This document shows, one piece after another, positions 17,491 to 26,609 of a DNA stretch of 64,000 nt. Below the pieces are notes generated by a model that did not search any database, was not told the DNA's origin, and saw only the letters and a list, made by a program, of their open reading frames with translations. The stretch lies in assembly GCA_964586315.1 (NCBI GenBank), contig CAZPHE010000002.1:33307-97306 (forward strand), written 5' to 3'. Origin of the DNA: CAZEER01 sp964586315. Its GTDB lineage: Bacteria; Fidelibacterota; Marinisomatia; Marinisomatales; UBA1611. The first letter of the stretch is position 1. Each line of letters opens with the position of its first letter. Position numbers and translations under genes: made by a program.

Positions 17491-17943
17491 ATGGTTGCTC
17501 TTATACAAAGATGTAGTCGCGCCAATGTAAAAGTAAATGATCATATTATTGGTCAGATAGGAAATGGTTTTTTGGTTTTACTGGGCATTCATAAAGAAGA
17601 CCAAAAAAGGGATGCTGATTATTTGGTAAAAAAGATATCATTATTACGAATATTTAATGATGATAATAATAAAATGAACTTATCAATTAAAGAAGTCAAA
17701 GGGTCAATCCTTGTTATAAGTCAATTCACTCTATGCAGTAATATAAAAAAAGGTAATAGACCTAGCTATATTAATGCTGCTCCAGCAGATAAAAGTAAGC
17801 AACTTTATAAATATTTTATTTCTTTATTATTAGATAAAAACCTTCCTGTCCAATCAGGAAAATTTGGAGGGGCAATGAATGTTGAACTTGTTAATCAGGG
17901 ACCTGCTACCTTTATATTAGATAGTAGGGTCCAAACTTTCTAA
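17491..17943 (+). CDS. dtd: D-aminoacyl-tRNA deacylase
   Basis: Homodimeric cytoplasmic enzyme that hydrolyses D-amino acids (and Gly mischarged on tRNA-Ala) from tRNA. The 150 residues are the normal length. 'MVALIQRCSRANVKV' is the family start, 'ILVISQFTLCSN' carries the S-Q-x-T-L motif with the key Thr, and 'VNQGPATFILDS' carries the G/N-x-G-P-x-T motif that forms the cross-subunit Gly-cisPro active site. It lies 3 bases after dnaE. Confidence 0.96.
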   Translation: MVALIQRCSRANVKVNDHIIGQIGNGFLVLLGIHKEDQKRDADYLVKKISLLRIFNDDNNKMNLSIKEVKGSILVISQFTLCSNIKKGNRPSYINAAPADKSKQLYKYFISLLLDKNLPVQSGKFGGAMNVELVNQGPATFILDSRVQTF

Positions 17944-17994
17944 TAATGAATCTAGGTTATGAACTAAATTGCCAGACCATTAATTTATACTCTT

Positions 17995-18399
17995 ATGGAA
18001 AGGAAAATACGTGTTGTTATGGCTAAACCTGGTCTAGATGGTCATGATCGAGGAATAAAAGTACTTGCAGCTGCATACAGAGATGCAGGAATGGAAGTTA
18101 TTTATTTAGGTTTGCGACAAACTCCAGATATGATAGTATCTGCAGCGTTGCAAGAAGATGCTGATGTCATAGCTTTATCTAGCTTGAACAATGCCCATAA
18201 TACTATTTTTAATAATGTACTTGATCTTATGAAAGAAAAAAACTTGGATGATGTATTATTGGTAGGCGGAGGTATTATTCCTAAAAAAGATATGCAGAGC
18301 TTAGAAAGAAAGGGTGTAGGTAAATTATTCGGTCCTGGAACTCCAGTACAAATTACCATAGATTATATTACAGAATGGGTTAATTCAAATAGGCGATAA
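17995..18399 (+). CDS. Cobalamin-binding small subunit, methylmalonyl-CoA mutase type
   Basis: A 134-residue stand-alone B12-binding domain, with the 'KPGLDGHDRGIKVLA' motif (DxHxxG, His17 as lower cobalt ligand), the 'VIALSSLNNAHN' segment (S-x-L) and the 'VLLVGGGIIPKKD' (GG) motif. In many bacteria and archaea this subunit pairs with a separate catalytic mutase chain to convert methylmalonyl-CoA and succinyl-CoA. No large subunit, epimerase or MeaB chaperone is nearby in this window. It could equally serve a related acyl-CoA mutase. Confidence 0.9.
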   Translation: MERKIRVVMAKPGLDGHDRGIKVLAAAYRDAGMEVIYLGLRQTPDMIVSAALQEDADVIALSSLNNAHNTIFNNVLDLMKEKNLDDVLLVGGGIIPKKDMQSLERKGVGKLFGPGTPVQITIDYITEWVNSNRR

Positions 18400-18400
18400 T

Positions 18401-19111
18401 ATGGATCTTACAAACCAAATTGAGCTAGAATTATATTTTTCAGATCATTTTGATACAATTTTGTTTCCTGTTCTAGCCGAGATATATTTAAATCAAAATG
18501 ATTTGAAACGTGCGCGAAAAGTTTGTGAAATTGGTTTGAAATATCATAATAATGATCCTTCTGGATTATTTATTCTTGCACAAATAGAAAAACTAGAAGG
18601 CAATTTAAAAGATGCTGAAAAAACTTTAGAAAAGATTTTGTTATATACATCTGATCATTTAGCAGCTTCCCTTGCGCTCTGCGAAATCCAAACAGTTCTA
18701 GGTAGAGCAACCAGTCGTTTACTAAAATCTTGGAAACATGTTTTATCTTTAGATCAAGATCATAAAACAGCACAGGATTTTATAAATAAAGTTGATGGCA
18801 AAAAAAATATTACAGAAAAAAAACGCAATCCTAAAGTATATAAAAAAAATCAAACTAAAACAGAAATATTGATTGCTCCCAACCGGGAAACCCCTGAGAA
18901 AGTGTCTTTAAATGATGAGTACCAAGATCCGCTAAAAGTAAGTCCAAGATTAGCTACTTTTACATTAGTATCAGTTTTGAAAAACCAAGGTTTATTTGAT
19001 CAAGCTCTAGAAATATTGGATGCTTTGGAAAAAAAAGGAGAGAACCCTAAGGCGATTGCTTTGGAACGAGACACGATTGCAACACTAATGACAAACTTAA
19101 AAAAGGAATAA
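18401..19111 (+). CDS. TPR-repeat protein
   Basis: A 236-residue soluble protein with no signal peptide. Residues about 20-105 form three helix-pair repeats of TPR type ('AEIYLNQNDLKRARKVCEIGL', then 'AQIEKLEGNLKDAEKTLEKIL', then 'ALCEIQTVLGRA'). A Lys-rich linker (about 125-155) leads to a final repeat 'VLKNQGLFDQALEILDALEKK'. The gene is one base after the B12-binding subunit and directly abuts the M24 peptidase. It is probably a protein-interaction scaffold with no recognised partner. Confidence 0.8.
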   Translation: MDLTNQIELELYFSDHFDTILFPVLAEIYLNQNDLKRARKVCEIGLKYHNNDPSGLFILAQIEKLEGNLKDAEKTLEKILLYTSDHLAASLALCEIQTVLGRATSRLLKSWKHVLSLDQDHKTAQDFINKVDGKKNITEKKRNPKVYKKNQTKTEILIAPNRETPEKVSLNDEYQDPLKVSPRLATFTLVSVLKNQGLFDQALEILDALEKKGENPKAIALERDTIATLMTNLKKE

Positions 19112-20200
19112 ATGGGTATGGAAGATTTAATTTATAAAAAACGACAGGAAAATTTAAACGATATTATTGGGAAACTTGGTTATGATGGTATTTTAATTAC
19201 TAACTTGACTAATATAAGATACATTTCGGGATTTACTGGTTCTGCAGCCTCTTGTTTGATCACTCCCAAAGGTCAATATTTTATTACAGACGGTCGATAT
19301 ATAGAGCAATCAAAAACTCAAGTTAAAGGATTTGAAAGGTTTATTGGGATGGAATCCCATTTATCCCAAATAAAAAAAAACAACCTCAACCCAAAAGGAT
19401 TAAAAATAGCTTTTGAAGGTGATCATATGAGCTATGCTCAATATGAAAATATTAAAGAAGTTTTCCCAAATACAAGTTGGGTCAACACTTCAATGATTCT
19501 TGAAGATTTAGCATCTGTTAAAGATAATTATGAATTAGACTGTATTCGGACTGCTGTTGAAGTGACAGATAAGGTTTATGAAGAAATATTACATATGTTA
19601 CGACCAGGTTATTCAGAAAAACAGGTTGCCAATATGATGGTTTCAAAATATCGTGACTATGCTGAAGGTGAAGCGTATTCTCCTATTGTAGCAACAGGAC
19701 CAAATGGTGCGTTGCCTCATGCAATCCCAACTGATAGGGAATTTCAAAAAGGTGATTTTGTTGTTATTGATGCTGCCGCAAAGTATGCTGGGTATCATGC
19801 AGATATGACAAGAACCCCTGTCGTTGGTAGGGCAACAGGTAAACATAATGAAGTCTATGCAATTGTTAAAGAAGCCCAACAGAGGGGATGTAACCTTGCT
19901 AAAGCTGGTGTCCTTTGTAAAACAGTTGATGCAGCGACCCGCGATTATATCCATGAAATGGGTTATGGTGAATATTATACTCATGGTACAGGACACGGGC
20001 TTGGACTTGAGATTCATACTTCTCCTCGATTTAGTCCCCAAAGTGACCAAGTACTGGAAAAACATAATGTAATGACAATAGAACCTGGAATCTATCTTGC
20101 TGGATGGGGTGGCGTTCGGATAGAAGATGACGTTATTATTGAAGAAAATGGATGTGAAATTTTGAATAAAACAACAAAGGATTTGGTTGTTTTAAATTAG
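19112..20200 (+). CDS. pepP: Xaa-Pro aminopeptidase (M24 family)
   Basis: A 362-residue two-domain metallopeptidase that removes N-terminal residues preceding proline. The N-terminal creatinase-like domain has 'NIRYISGFTGSAASCLIT'. The catalytic pita-bread domain has the five metal ligands: Asp in 'VVIDAAAKYAGYHADMTRT' (two Asp), His in 'THGTGHGLGLEIHTSP', Glu in 'MTIEPGIYL' and Glu in 'WGGVRIEDDVII'. It could be PepQ-like, but 'GTGHGLGLEIH' and the overall length fit short bacterial PepP-type enzymes. It starts directly at the TPR gene's stop. Confidence 0.93.
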   Translation: MGMEDLIYKKRQENLNDIIGKLGYDGILITNLTNIRYISGFTGSAASCLITPKGQYFITDGRYIEQSKTQVKGFERFIGMESHLSQIKKNNLNPKGLKIAFEGDHMSYAQYENIKEVFPNTSWVNTSMILEDLASVKDNYELDCIRTAVEVTDKVYEEILHMLRPGYSEKQVANMMVSKYRDYAEGEAYSPIVATGPNGALPHAIPTDREFQKGDFVVIDAAAKYAGYHADMTRTPVVGRATGKHNEVYAIVKEAQQRGCNLAKAGVLCKTVDAATRDYIHEMGYGEYYTHGTGHGLGLEIHTSPRFSPQSDQVLEKHNVMTIEPGIYLAGWGGVRIEDDVIIEENGCEILNKTTKDLVVLN

Positions 20201-20221
20201 TGTAATTTATTTCCCCGGTAA

Positions 20222-20953
20222 ATGGATATATATTCCAATCCTCAGTTGTATGATGCAATACATCAAAATTATAAATGGGATAAAAAACTGATTCAAACAT
20301 ATGCGAAAAAATCCAATGGTCCAGTATTAGAGTTAGCATCTGGAACAGGAAGACTAACACAACCAATCATTGAAATGGGACTAGGTTATACAGGACTTGA
20401 AGCGAGTGAATCATTTTTTGATGAGGCAAACAAAAAGTATCATGGAAAAGTAAAGTTTGTTTTTGGTGATATGCGAGACTTTAGTTTAGGTTTAAAATAT
20501 AATTTTATATTTATGGGGTTTAACGCATTTTTACATAATCTTACAATATCTGATGCCAAAAATTGTTTAGAGTGTGTTAAAAAACATTTAAATGCAGGTG
20601 GGCAGTTTTTATTATCTTTATTCATTCCTGATCCAAGTTTTCTCTACAGAGATAAGTGCCAATTATATCCCGCAAGTGATTTTTTTCAATTCCAGAATTC
20701 TAAATGTAGAGTAATGGAAAAAAATCAATATGACCCAGAATCTCAAATAAATGATCTCACTTGGTTTGTTGAAAAAGATGGAACAATTGAACTAGAAGAA
20801 TATCATTTCAGGATGAGAATGTTTTATCCCCATGAGATGGATATATTACTATCTGAATCTGGATTTATCATAAAAGAAAAATTAGGTGATTACAATAATT
20901 CACCCATGGATGCTGAAAGCGGCATGCAGATTTATGTGTGTGAAAAATATTAA
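20222..20953 (+). CDS. SAM-dependent methyltransferase
   Basis: A 243-residue class I methyltransferase. SAM-binding motif I is 'VLELASGTGRLTQPIIEMG', the acidic loop is 'GLEASESFFDEANKKY', motif 'VFGDMRDFSLG' follows, then 'FIFMGFNAFLHNLT' and 'HLNAGGQFLLSLFIP'. The C-terminal half has 'DLTWFVEKDGTIELEEYHFRMRMFYPHEM', seen in small-molecule or sugar methyltransferases. The substrate is unknown. The last 20 bases overlap the glycosylase start. Confidence 0.85.
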   Translation: MDIYSNPQLYDAIHQNYKWDKKLIQTYAKKSNGPVLELASGTGRLTQPIIEMGLGYTGLEASESFFDEANKKYHGKVKFVFGDMRDFSLGLKYNFIFMGFNAFLHNLTISDAKNCLECVKKHLNAGGQFLLSLFIPDPSFLYRDKCQLYPASDFFQFQNSKCRVMEKNQYDPESQINDLTWFVEKDGTIELEEYHFRMRMFYPHEMDILLSESGFIIKEKLGDYNNSPMDAESGMQIYVCEKY

Positions 20954-21572
20954 AGAATTTGACTTGGTTGATTCGATCAAGTATCTAAAAAAGATTGACA
21001 CTGGTCTGAAAAAGTTATTCGAATGTTATGCAGTGAAGAGTTTAGAACCAGAAAAAAACTACTTTAAAGCACTTACACGTTCAATAATATACCAGCAACT
21101 AAGTGGCAAAGCTGCAAGAATAATTTTTGAAAGATTCAAATCTATTTTCCCAGGAAATAATTTTCCTTGCCCAAAGGACATATTGGACATTGATATCGAA
21201 AAACTTCGTTCATCAGGCATTTCATATGCAAAATCACAATATATTAGCAATATATCCCAAGCCTTTTTGGATGATCCAGATATGTATCTTAATCTTGATC
21301 AGATGAATGATGAAAACATCATAGACAGTTTGACAAAGGTGAAAGGTATTGGTCTTTGGACAGCGCAGATGTTCTTGATTTTTACCCTAAATCGTCCAGA
21401 CATTTTTCCCGCCACTGATCTTGCGATACAAAAGGGCTATCAGAATTACTTTGAAATAGATGAGTTGCCCAATCCTACTTCAATGATAAAGAGGTCAGAA
21501 CAATGGATTCCATATAGAACAACTGTTAGTCTTTATCTTTGGGCTGTATTAGAGGGCCCATTTGAGTGGTGA
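20934..21572 (+). CDS. DNA-3-methyladenine glycosylase (AlkA type)
   Basis: A base-excision repair enzyme of the HhH-GPD superfamily. ATG 20934 is preferred ('MCVKNIKEFDLVDSIKYLKK'), giving 212 residues. An upstream in-frame start at 20886 lies deeper inside the methyltransferase gene. Features include 'ALTRSIIYQQLSGKAARIIFERF', the helix-hairpin-helix and GPD region 'LTKVKGIGLWTAQMFLIFTLNRPDIFPATDLAIQKG' split here by its Gly-rich hairpin, and the catalytic Asp of 'ATDLAI'. It lacks the N-terminal TBP-like domain of E. coli AlkA and resembles the shorter Mag/AlkA enzymes. It removes alkylated purines from DNA. Confidence 0.92.
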   Translation: MCVKNIKEFDLVDSIKYLKKIDTGLKKLFECYAVKSLEPEKNYFKALTRSIIYQQLSGKAARIIFERFKSIFPGNNFPCPKDILDIDIEKLRSSGISYAKSQYISNISQAFLDDPDMYLNLDQMNDENIIDSLTKVKGIGLWTAQMFLIFTLNRPDIFPATDLAIQKGYQNYFEIDELPNPTSMIKRSEQWIPYRTTVSLYLWAVLEGPFEW

Positions 21573-21573
21573 T

Positions 21574-22182
21574 ATGATTAAAACTATAGTGTTTGATATT
21601 GGTGGTGTATTATTAGATGTTTCCCCTGAAAAAACCTTCCAATATTTGAGTGATTCAACAGGTGTAGCTAAACAAATTATTGAAAAAAAATTTCCTTGGA
21701 AAATACATGATGAGTACGAAAAAGGAAATTGTACTAATAAAGAGTGGTTTCATGGAGTTAGAGATGCTCTCCCTCAGCCATGTTGTTTAAAAGAGGCTGA
21801 TTTTTGGAAGGCATGGTCATTATTGTTAGGAAAAGAAAAAGAAACAGTTAGCTTATTTACTGATTTGTCAAAAAATTACTCATTGTGGTTGCTGTCTAAC
21901 ACAAACCCTAAACATATTCAGAACGAAATAGAGAAAAAATATTTATTTCCTAATCTAGTGAATGGTGCAATATATTCTTTTGATGCAGGTTGTAGAAAAC
22001 CTGAGAAAGAAATTTATAATATTTTGTTACATAAAAGTCAATCAAGACCTAATGAATGTGTGTTTGTTGATGATTTAATTGCAAATGTTCGTGCGGCACA
22101 ATTACTTGGGATTCAGGGAATACACTATAAAGATGACGAAAATTTAATTGTGCATTTCAATAAAATAGGAATTAAAATTTAA
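21574..22182 (+). CDS. HAD-superfamily hydrolase
   Basis: A 202-residue haloacid-dehalogenase-like phosphatase. Motif I is 'IVFDIGGVLLDVS' (nucleophile Asp and +2 Gly), motif II 'LLSNTNPKH', motif III Lys in 'GCRKPEKEIY', and motif IV 'CVFVDDLIANVRAAQLLG'. Motif I has Gly rather than Asp at the +2 position, as in the epoxide-hydrolase N-terminal and YihX-like subgroup. The start ATG 21574 follows the glycosylase stop by one base, and the stop overlaps the next start by one base (TAATG). A sugar phosphate or nucleotide is the likely substrate but unknown. Confidence 0.88.
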   Translation: MIKTIVFDIGGVLLDVSPEKTFQYLSDSTGVAKQIIEKKFPWKIHDEYEKGNCTNKEWFHGVRDALPQPCCLKEADFWKAWSLLLGKEKETVSLFTDLSKNYSLWLLSNTNPKHIQNEIEKKYLFPNLVNGAIYSFDAGCRKPEKEIYNILLHKSQSRPNECVFVDDLIANVRAAQLLGIQGIHYKDDENLIVHFNKIGIKI

Positions 22183-25127
22183 TGAAAATAAGAAGTTTAG
22201 CTACACTATTATTAATAATCTTTTCATTGTTAAATGCAATGGGAACATGGGTGTTGAATAATCGTTCACATGGTGAACTAAAATGGCACACTATTGAAAC
22301 GGAAAACTTTGATGTACACTATCATGAGGGAATTCGGGATATTGCGATAAGTGGAGCTTCAATGGCCGAACAAATAAGGCCCGTATTAATGAAACAAATG
22401 GGGCTTGAGACTCTTCCTAGATTAGACATTGCATTTACCACAGAAGATGAAGTTTTGAATGGCTTTGCTGTGTCCGGGAATTATACAATTATTTGGGTAG
22501 ATCAGAATGATGCAGCACTTTGGAATGGGGATGAAAAATGGTTAAGAACAGTATTAGCACATGAATTACAGCATCTTGTTTTTTTTAATACTACGAAAGG
22601 ACCAAAATGGATTCCTGATGTGATGCATTCTCTTTTTTCTGGTGTTCCCGGATGGGTTGTAGAAGGATTAGCGGAGTATTATACTGAAAAATGGCGTCCA
22701 TTCCGATATGATATTTCTCATAAGGGTCATGTAATTAATAACTCAGTACATAAAATAGCAGATCCTCATAATGATGGTTTTTCTAAAAGTCTATACCTCG
22801 CAGATCGATTCGGAGACTCTACTATTACAAAAATATTAAATCATCGAAATAAAGCAGGATTTCTGTTTTTTGGAAATTCTTTTAAGAAACATACAGGGAT
22901 AAAATTAAAACAGTTTAATGAAGACTGGAGACGTCAAATGAACACGTTTTTTTATGGACAAAGATCCCAGAAAGAACGACTAGTAGATGTAGGGAGAGTG
23001 CACAAGCTACCGATGAAGAGAGTGGTAACTTTTGATTATTTTCCAGATAGTATGGGTATTGTCATGATGGGTTTCTTATCCAAAGGTCAAAGAGATTTAT
23101 CTTTGGTTGTTGCCAAAAGAGATACGGCAAAGGAAAAAAAATTGTGGAAAAAACGGTTAAAAAAATCCAAAACAACCAATAAAAAACCAAAAAGAGTTCA
23201 CCCAAAATGGAAACTAACGGAATTGGATTACGGTATTTTTGGAGAATTAATTATGAATCTCGATGTTTCGCCAGATGGAAAATCAGTCGTATACCCAAAA
23301 TATCGCTATGGAAAAAATCAAAGTATGCTTTTTGATATATGGATGGTTGATATGGAAACAAAGAAAAAAACATTACTCACTTCATCTATGCGTGCTAATT
23401 ATCCAAAGTTTTCACCAGATGGAGAAAGCATATTATACGTTGCACATGAAAACTCGACTTCTCAATTATTCTTGATTGATTCAAAAGGGAGGAATAGAAA
23501 ACAAATAACATCAAATGAATTTGATACACAGATTATCACTCCATTCTGGAGTCCTGATGGTGAAAAGGTAGTTTATGCTAAATCTGGTCCTGATGGTAAA
23601 ATGGATATATATATGATGGACCTTGAAACCCAAAATCTGCAACAAATAACAAGAAGTAGTGAAGGGGATTTATTACCAATCTGGCATCCAAATGGAGACA
23701 AGATCTCCTTTACAGGGCTCTATGAACATACCCCTAATCTGTACACCTATAATATTATGACTGGAGAAATAATTCAAAACACTGATGTTGGAGATATAGT
23801 AATGGGGATCCAGTGGGATAAAATAACGTCAACGATCACAGCTATGACATTAAACACAGTTGACTCAGCTAGAGTAGTTTCGATCGATCCAAATAGAATA
23901 GCTAATAAAACTACAATCAATATGAATCCAGGTTTTTCATCTTGGCGAACAAAAAGTCCCGATTATCCATTAAAAAATATTAATCCAAAAACGGAGGTGA
24001 AGATCAAGAATGAAATTCGATATAAATTTCAAAATAACATGACCCATTTAGGAAGTCTTATTTTACCTGATACTAGAAGTTTTTTATATAATGGAGTATT
24101 TACAGATGCTCTTGGACGACACAATACTGGAATATTATATGCTACAGATTATGATACGGTACATAGTGTTTATATTGCATATCAAAATTTTTCTGGGTTC
24201 CCTTTTAGGGGAGTCTGGGGAATTAATTTATACAAAGATGCAAATTTTCAAATCCAGTTTTTGAATAAGAATCAGGCATTTCTTGAAATTTTTAATGGCT
24301 TTACTTTGTGGGGAAGTTTACCGTATAACTTCGGTAGATCTCTTTGGGCAAATCATAATATTGGTTTTGAATTGCAATTTGTTAATAGAGATGTGTATTT
24401 AGAAGATGTATTACGAGAAACATCGATATTTTCTGAACTTGATAAAGGGAAAGAGCTTAGTGCAAAATGGAATTATACTTTTGTTAATAAAAGGAATCAC
24501 AAGAGGAACACTTTCTCTCCTAATCAAGGATATGGATTAAATATATCCTTTCAAAAATCATCGACTACCATATGGGGGGAATTTGATTATACTAAACTAG
24601 GAGTTGATTTATATACAAATAATAAATTAGGGCCATTCTCTTTTTTTACACGAGGAAGGTTCGAGGCTATAAATGGGAAACCGCCTAATCAGGAATCCCT
24701 GGGAATATTTGATATACCTAATTTTTATATAATGGGTGTATCCACACCAGGAAGAGAGTATATGTCACCAAGAGGCTATGTCAAAGGTAATAGAGAATAT
24801 TCTAGAGGCGATAGGGCTTATATGGCAACATTAGAATTAAGGACTCCTGCATTACCAATCAGTCTTTTAGAAGCATTAAAGGTTTTCAAGATTGGAATGC
24901 CATCCCTTGTATTGTTTTCTGATTTTGCAAACGCATGGACTGAAAATATCCTATCTGAAGAGATGATTATTACTTCCGGAGCTGAAATGAGACTTTCTTT
25001 TAACCTGATATCAGAACCCATTTTTATTTTCAGTTATGGATGGGCACAAGAATTAGATATGTGGTCTAAAGAAAAGGTTCAAATACCAGAACCATACTTA
25101 CAGCTAACACTTATAAACCCTTTTTAA
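22182..25127 (+). CDS. Secreted gluzincin-like peptidase with TolB-type propeller and C-terminal barrel
   Basis: A 981-residue envelope protein. The signal peptide is MKIRSLATLLLIIFSLLNA. The N-terminal domain has the metallopeptidase signature H127-E-L-Q-H131 and the third ligand Glu161 in 'VVEGLAEYYTEKW', the gluzincin pattern. Residues about 355-540 contain PD40/WD40-like repeats ('LDVSPDGKSVVYP', 'PKFSPDGESILYV', 'FWSPDGEKVVYAKSG', 'PIWHPNGDKISFTG') as in TolB. The last third (about 630-981) is rich in alternating hydrophobic strands and ends in F ('LTLINPF'), resembling the bacterial surface antigen (BamA/D15) barrel. It probably sits in the outer membrane with periplasmic peptidase and propeller domains. 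The substrate is unknown. Confidence 0.82.
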   Translation: MKIRSLATLLLIIFSLLNAMGTWVLNNRSHGELKWHTIETENFDVHYHEGIRDIAISGASMAEQIRPVLMKQMGLETLPRLDIAFTTEDEVLNGFAVSGNYTIIWVDQNDAALWNGDEKWLRTVLAHELQHLVFFNTTKGPKWIPDVMHSLFSGVPGWVVEGLAEYYTEKWRPFRYDISHKGHVINNSVHKIADPHNDGFSKSLYLADRFGDSTITKILNHRNKAGFLFFGNSFKKHTGIKLKQFNEDWRRQMNTFFYGQRSQKERLVDVGRVHKLPMKRVVTFDYFPDSMGIVMMGFLSKGQRDLSLVVAKRDTAKEKKLWKKRLKKSKTTNKKPKRVHPKWKLTELDYGIFGELIMNLDVSPDGKSVVYPKYRYGKNQSMLFDIWMVDMETKKKTLLTSSMRANYPKFSPDGESILYVAHENSTSQLFLIDSKGRNRKQITSNEFDTQIITPFWSPDGEKVVYAKSGPDGKMDIYMMDLETQNLQQITRSSEGDLLPIWHPNGDKISFTGLYEHTPNLYTYNIMTGEIIQNTDVGDIVMGIQWDKITSTITAMTLNTVDSARVVSIDPNRIANKTTINMNPGFSSWRTKSPDYPLKNINPKTEVKIKNEIRYKFQNNMTHLGSLILPDTRSFLYNGVFTDALGRHNTGILYATDYDTVHSVYIAYQNFSGFPFRGVWGINLYKDANFQIQFLNKNQAFLEIFNGFTLWGSLPYNFGRSLWANHNIGFELQFVNRDVYLEDVLRETSIFSELDKGKELSAKWNYTFVNKRNHKRNTFSPNQGYGLNISFQKSSTTIWGEFDYTKLGVDLYTNNKLGPFSFFTRGRFEAINGKPPNQESLGIFDIPNFYIMGVSTPGREYMSPRGYVKGNREYSRGDRAYMATLELRTPALPISLLEALKVFKIGMPSLVLFSDFANAWTENILSEEMIITSGAEMRLSFNLISEPIFIFSYGWAQELDMWSKEKVQIPEPYLQLTLINPF

Positions 25128-25136
25128 AATTTTATT

Positions 25137-26609
25137 TTAAAATCTAAAAGTTCTTAATGAAATTGAAAAATTAAGTCCTTGGTGGTTTATAATTGGTTCA
25201 GGACCAAAGTTTTCTAGCCATACCGCATCTTCTGTATCAGTAATATTTTTTCCTTCATTATCTTTTTTCCCTGTGTCTTTTTGCCACTGCCATCGACCAT
25301 GTATGTTTGTAAAAATATAACTGATTGAAAAAACCACATCTCTGTTTTTATTGATTTGTATAGAAAGGTTTGCATCAACAGATGGATCCAGAAATAATGA
25401 CGATGTTGTATGCTTTGCATCATCGCGTTTTAAGGCAAATAATAAAGGGAATTTAAATGATGCAGATCCACGTGTTCCAAATGTAGAAAAAATAGTATAG
25501 TCTAGATTTGTTCCCATCCCTAAATAACCATCAAGCTCTTCTCTAGAATCGCGAACTACTCCTATGTATCCGTTAAGGCTTGCTGAAAAATAACTGAAAG
25601 ACTGAAACCAACCTTTAACAGAAAATTCATATTTTTTCCCTTTTAAATAGTTAAAGGTAGCATCGATTGTTTCAGGAGGATCTTTTAATTCATATGCTTT
25701 ATGTCCGGGTTTTATTTTTCTCCATTTGCGAACGATTTTTGCTCTACTAGCATTAGGTCCAATATCAGTTAATCTCACAAGACCCCTTGATTTCCCAGGT
25801 AGTGCTATAGTTTTTCCTTTATAAGTTTTACTTTTATTTTTTGATGCTATTTCAAAGATAGCACCTTTCTTTAGCCCAAGATTTTCTCCAGAAAAAATAT
25901 TTACATATGAACCATTCTTTTCAATGATTTCACTAGTAATCATATATAGATCTTTAAGTTTAATTCTTATCTGGGTAGAGACCTGATTTAGAGCATTAGA
26001 AAGAGATAAATCACGGTTTCCACCAGTATAGCTTGCATTAAATTCAAAAGAATGCTCTGCAATTCCTGTAACAATATTTACTAATTTAACATTCCCTTTT
26101 AATTCTGTATGGATATTGTTTTCAAGTTGCAATTTGATCTTGGAGCTATCATTCTTAAGAGTATTGTTTATTGTTTCTTTTACAATTGTCTTGATCAACC
26201 ACTTAAATAGTGTTTGATCATCATCATTGTCATCATTTTCTTCTTTTTCTGGCTTTGGCACTCCTTTTTGACCAAAATGAACAATATCTAGTATCAAAGC
26301 TTCTTCTGCCGCCGCTAATTCTCCTATTTCTAAAATCTGGTTGTTATTTACAATTCCAGATAATTGAAACTCTTGTTCTGAAAGAATATTTTTAATGATA
26401 GTGCGATCAATAACTTCAAATCTTCCTATGGATATAGCCTGACTAGAAATAATAGATAGCATTTTTTCTGCTAGTTCTTCTTCGTCTTCTAACTCTGATG
26501 GAAGAATCATTAAAGATTTTTTTTCTAAAGTAATATTTCTATCCAGACTCTGTGCACTTAACGGGTAGATAATAAAAAAAGTAAAAATAATATTAAATTT
26601 TTTTTTCAT
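25137..26609 (-). CDS. CsgG-like secreted protein with C-terminal barrel-like region
   Basis: The start at 26609 (MKKKFNIIFTFFIIYPLSAQS) overlaps the upstream gene's stop by one base. A further upstream start at 26621 is unlikely. Residues about 25-230 resemble the CsgG/LpoB fold: 'KKSLMILPSELEDEEELAEKM', 'IGRFEVIDRTIIKNILSEQ', 'ILEIGELAAAEEALILDIVHFG'. There is an Asp/Glu-rich insert near 125-135. A small segment 'YVNIFSGENLGLKKGAIFEIASK' resembles the FlgT C-terminal domain. The last ~140 residues have strand-rich sequence ending in 'LRTFRF', typical of an outer-membrane barrel. There is no lipobox Cys, unlike CsgG itself. It ends a long minus operon next to a DUF481-type barrel. Confidence 0.72.
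   Translation of the reverse strand: MKKKFNIIFTFFIIYPLSAQSLDRNITLEKKSLMILPSELEDEEELAEKMLSIISSQAISIGRFEVIDRTIIKNILSEQEFQLSGIVNNNQILEIGELAAAEEALILDIVHFGQKGVPKPEKEENDDNDDDQTLFKWLIKTIVKETINNTLKNDSSKIKLQLENNIHTELKGNVKLVNIVTGIAEHSFEFNASYTGGNRDLSLSNALNQVSTQIRIKLKDLYMITSEIIEKNGSYVNIFSGENLGLKKGAIFEIASKNKSKTYKGKTIALPGKSRGLVRLTDIGPNASRAKIVRKWRKIKPGHKAYELKDPPETIDATFNYLKGKKYEFSVKGWFQSFSYFSASLNGYIGVVRDSREELDGYLGMGTNLDYTIFSTFGTRGSASFKFPLLFALKRDDAKHTTSSLFLDPSVDANLSIQINKNRDVVFSISYIFTNIHGRWQWQKDTGKKDNEGKNITDTEDAVWLENFGPEPIINHQGLNFSISLRTFRF

Noticed and set aside
25128..25136. AT-rich inverted stretch between convergent genes as a terminator
   Set aside because: The run TTTTAAAATTTTATTTTAAAA has only A/T pairs and no GC stem, so I do not call a terminator, although some bidirectional function is possible.
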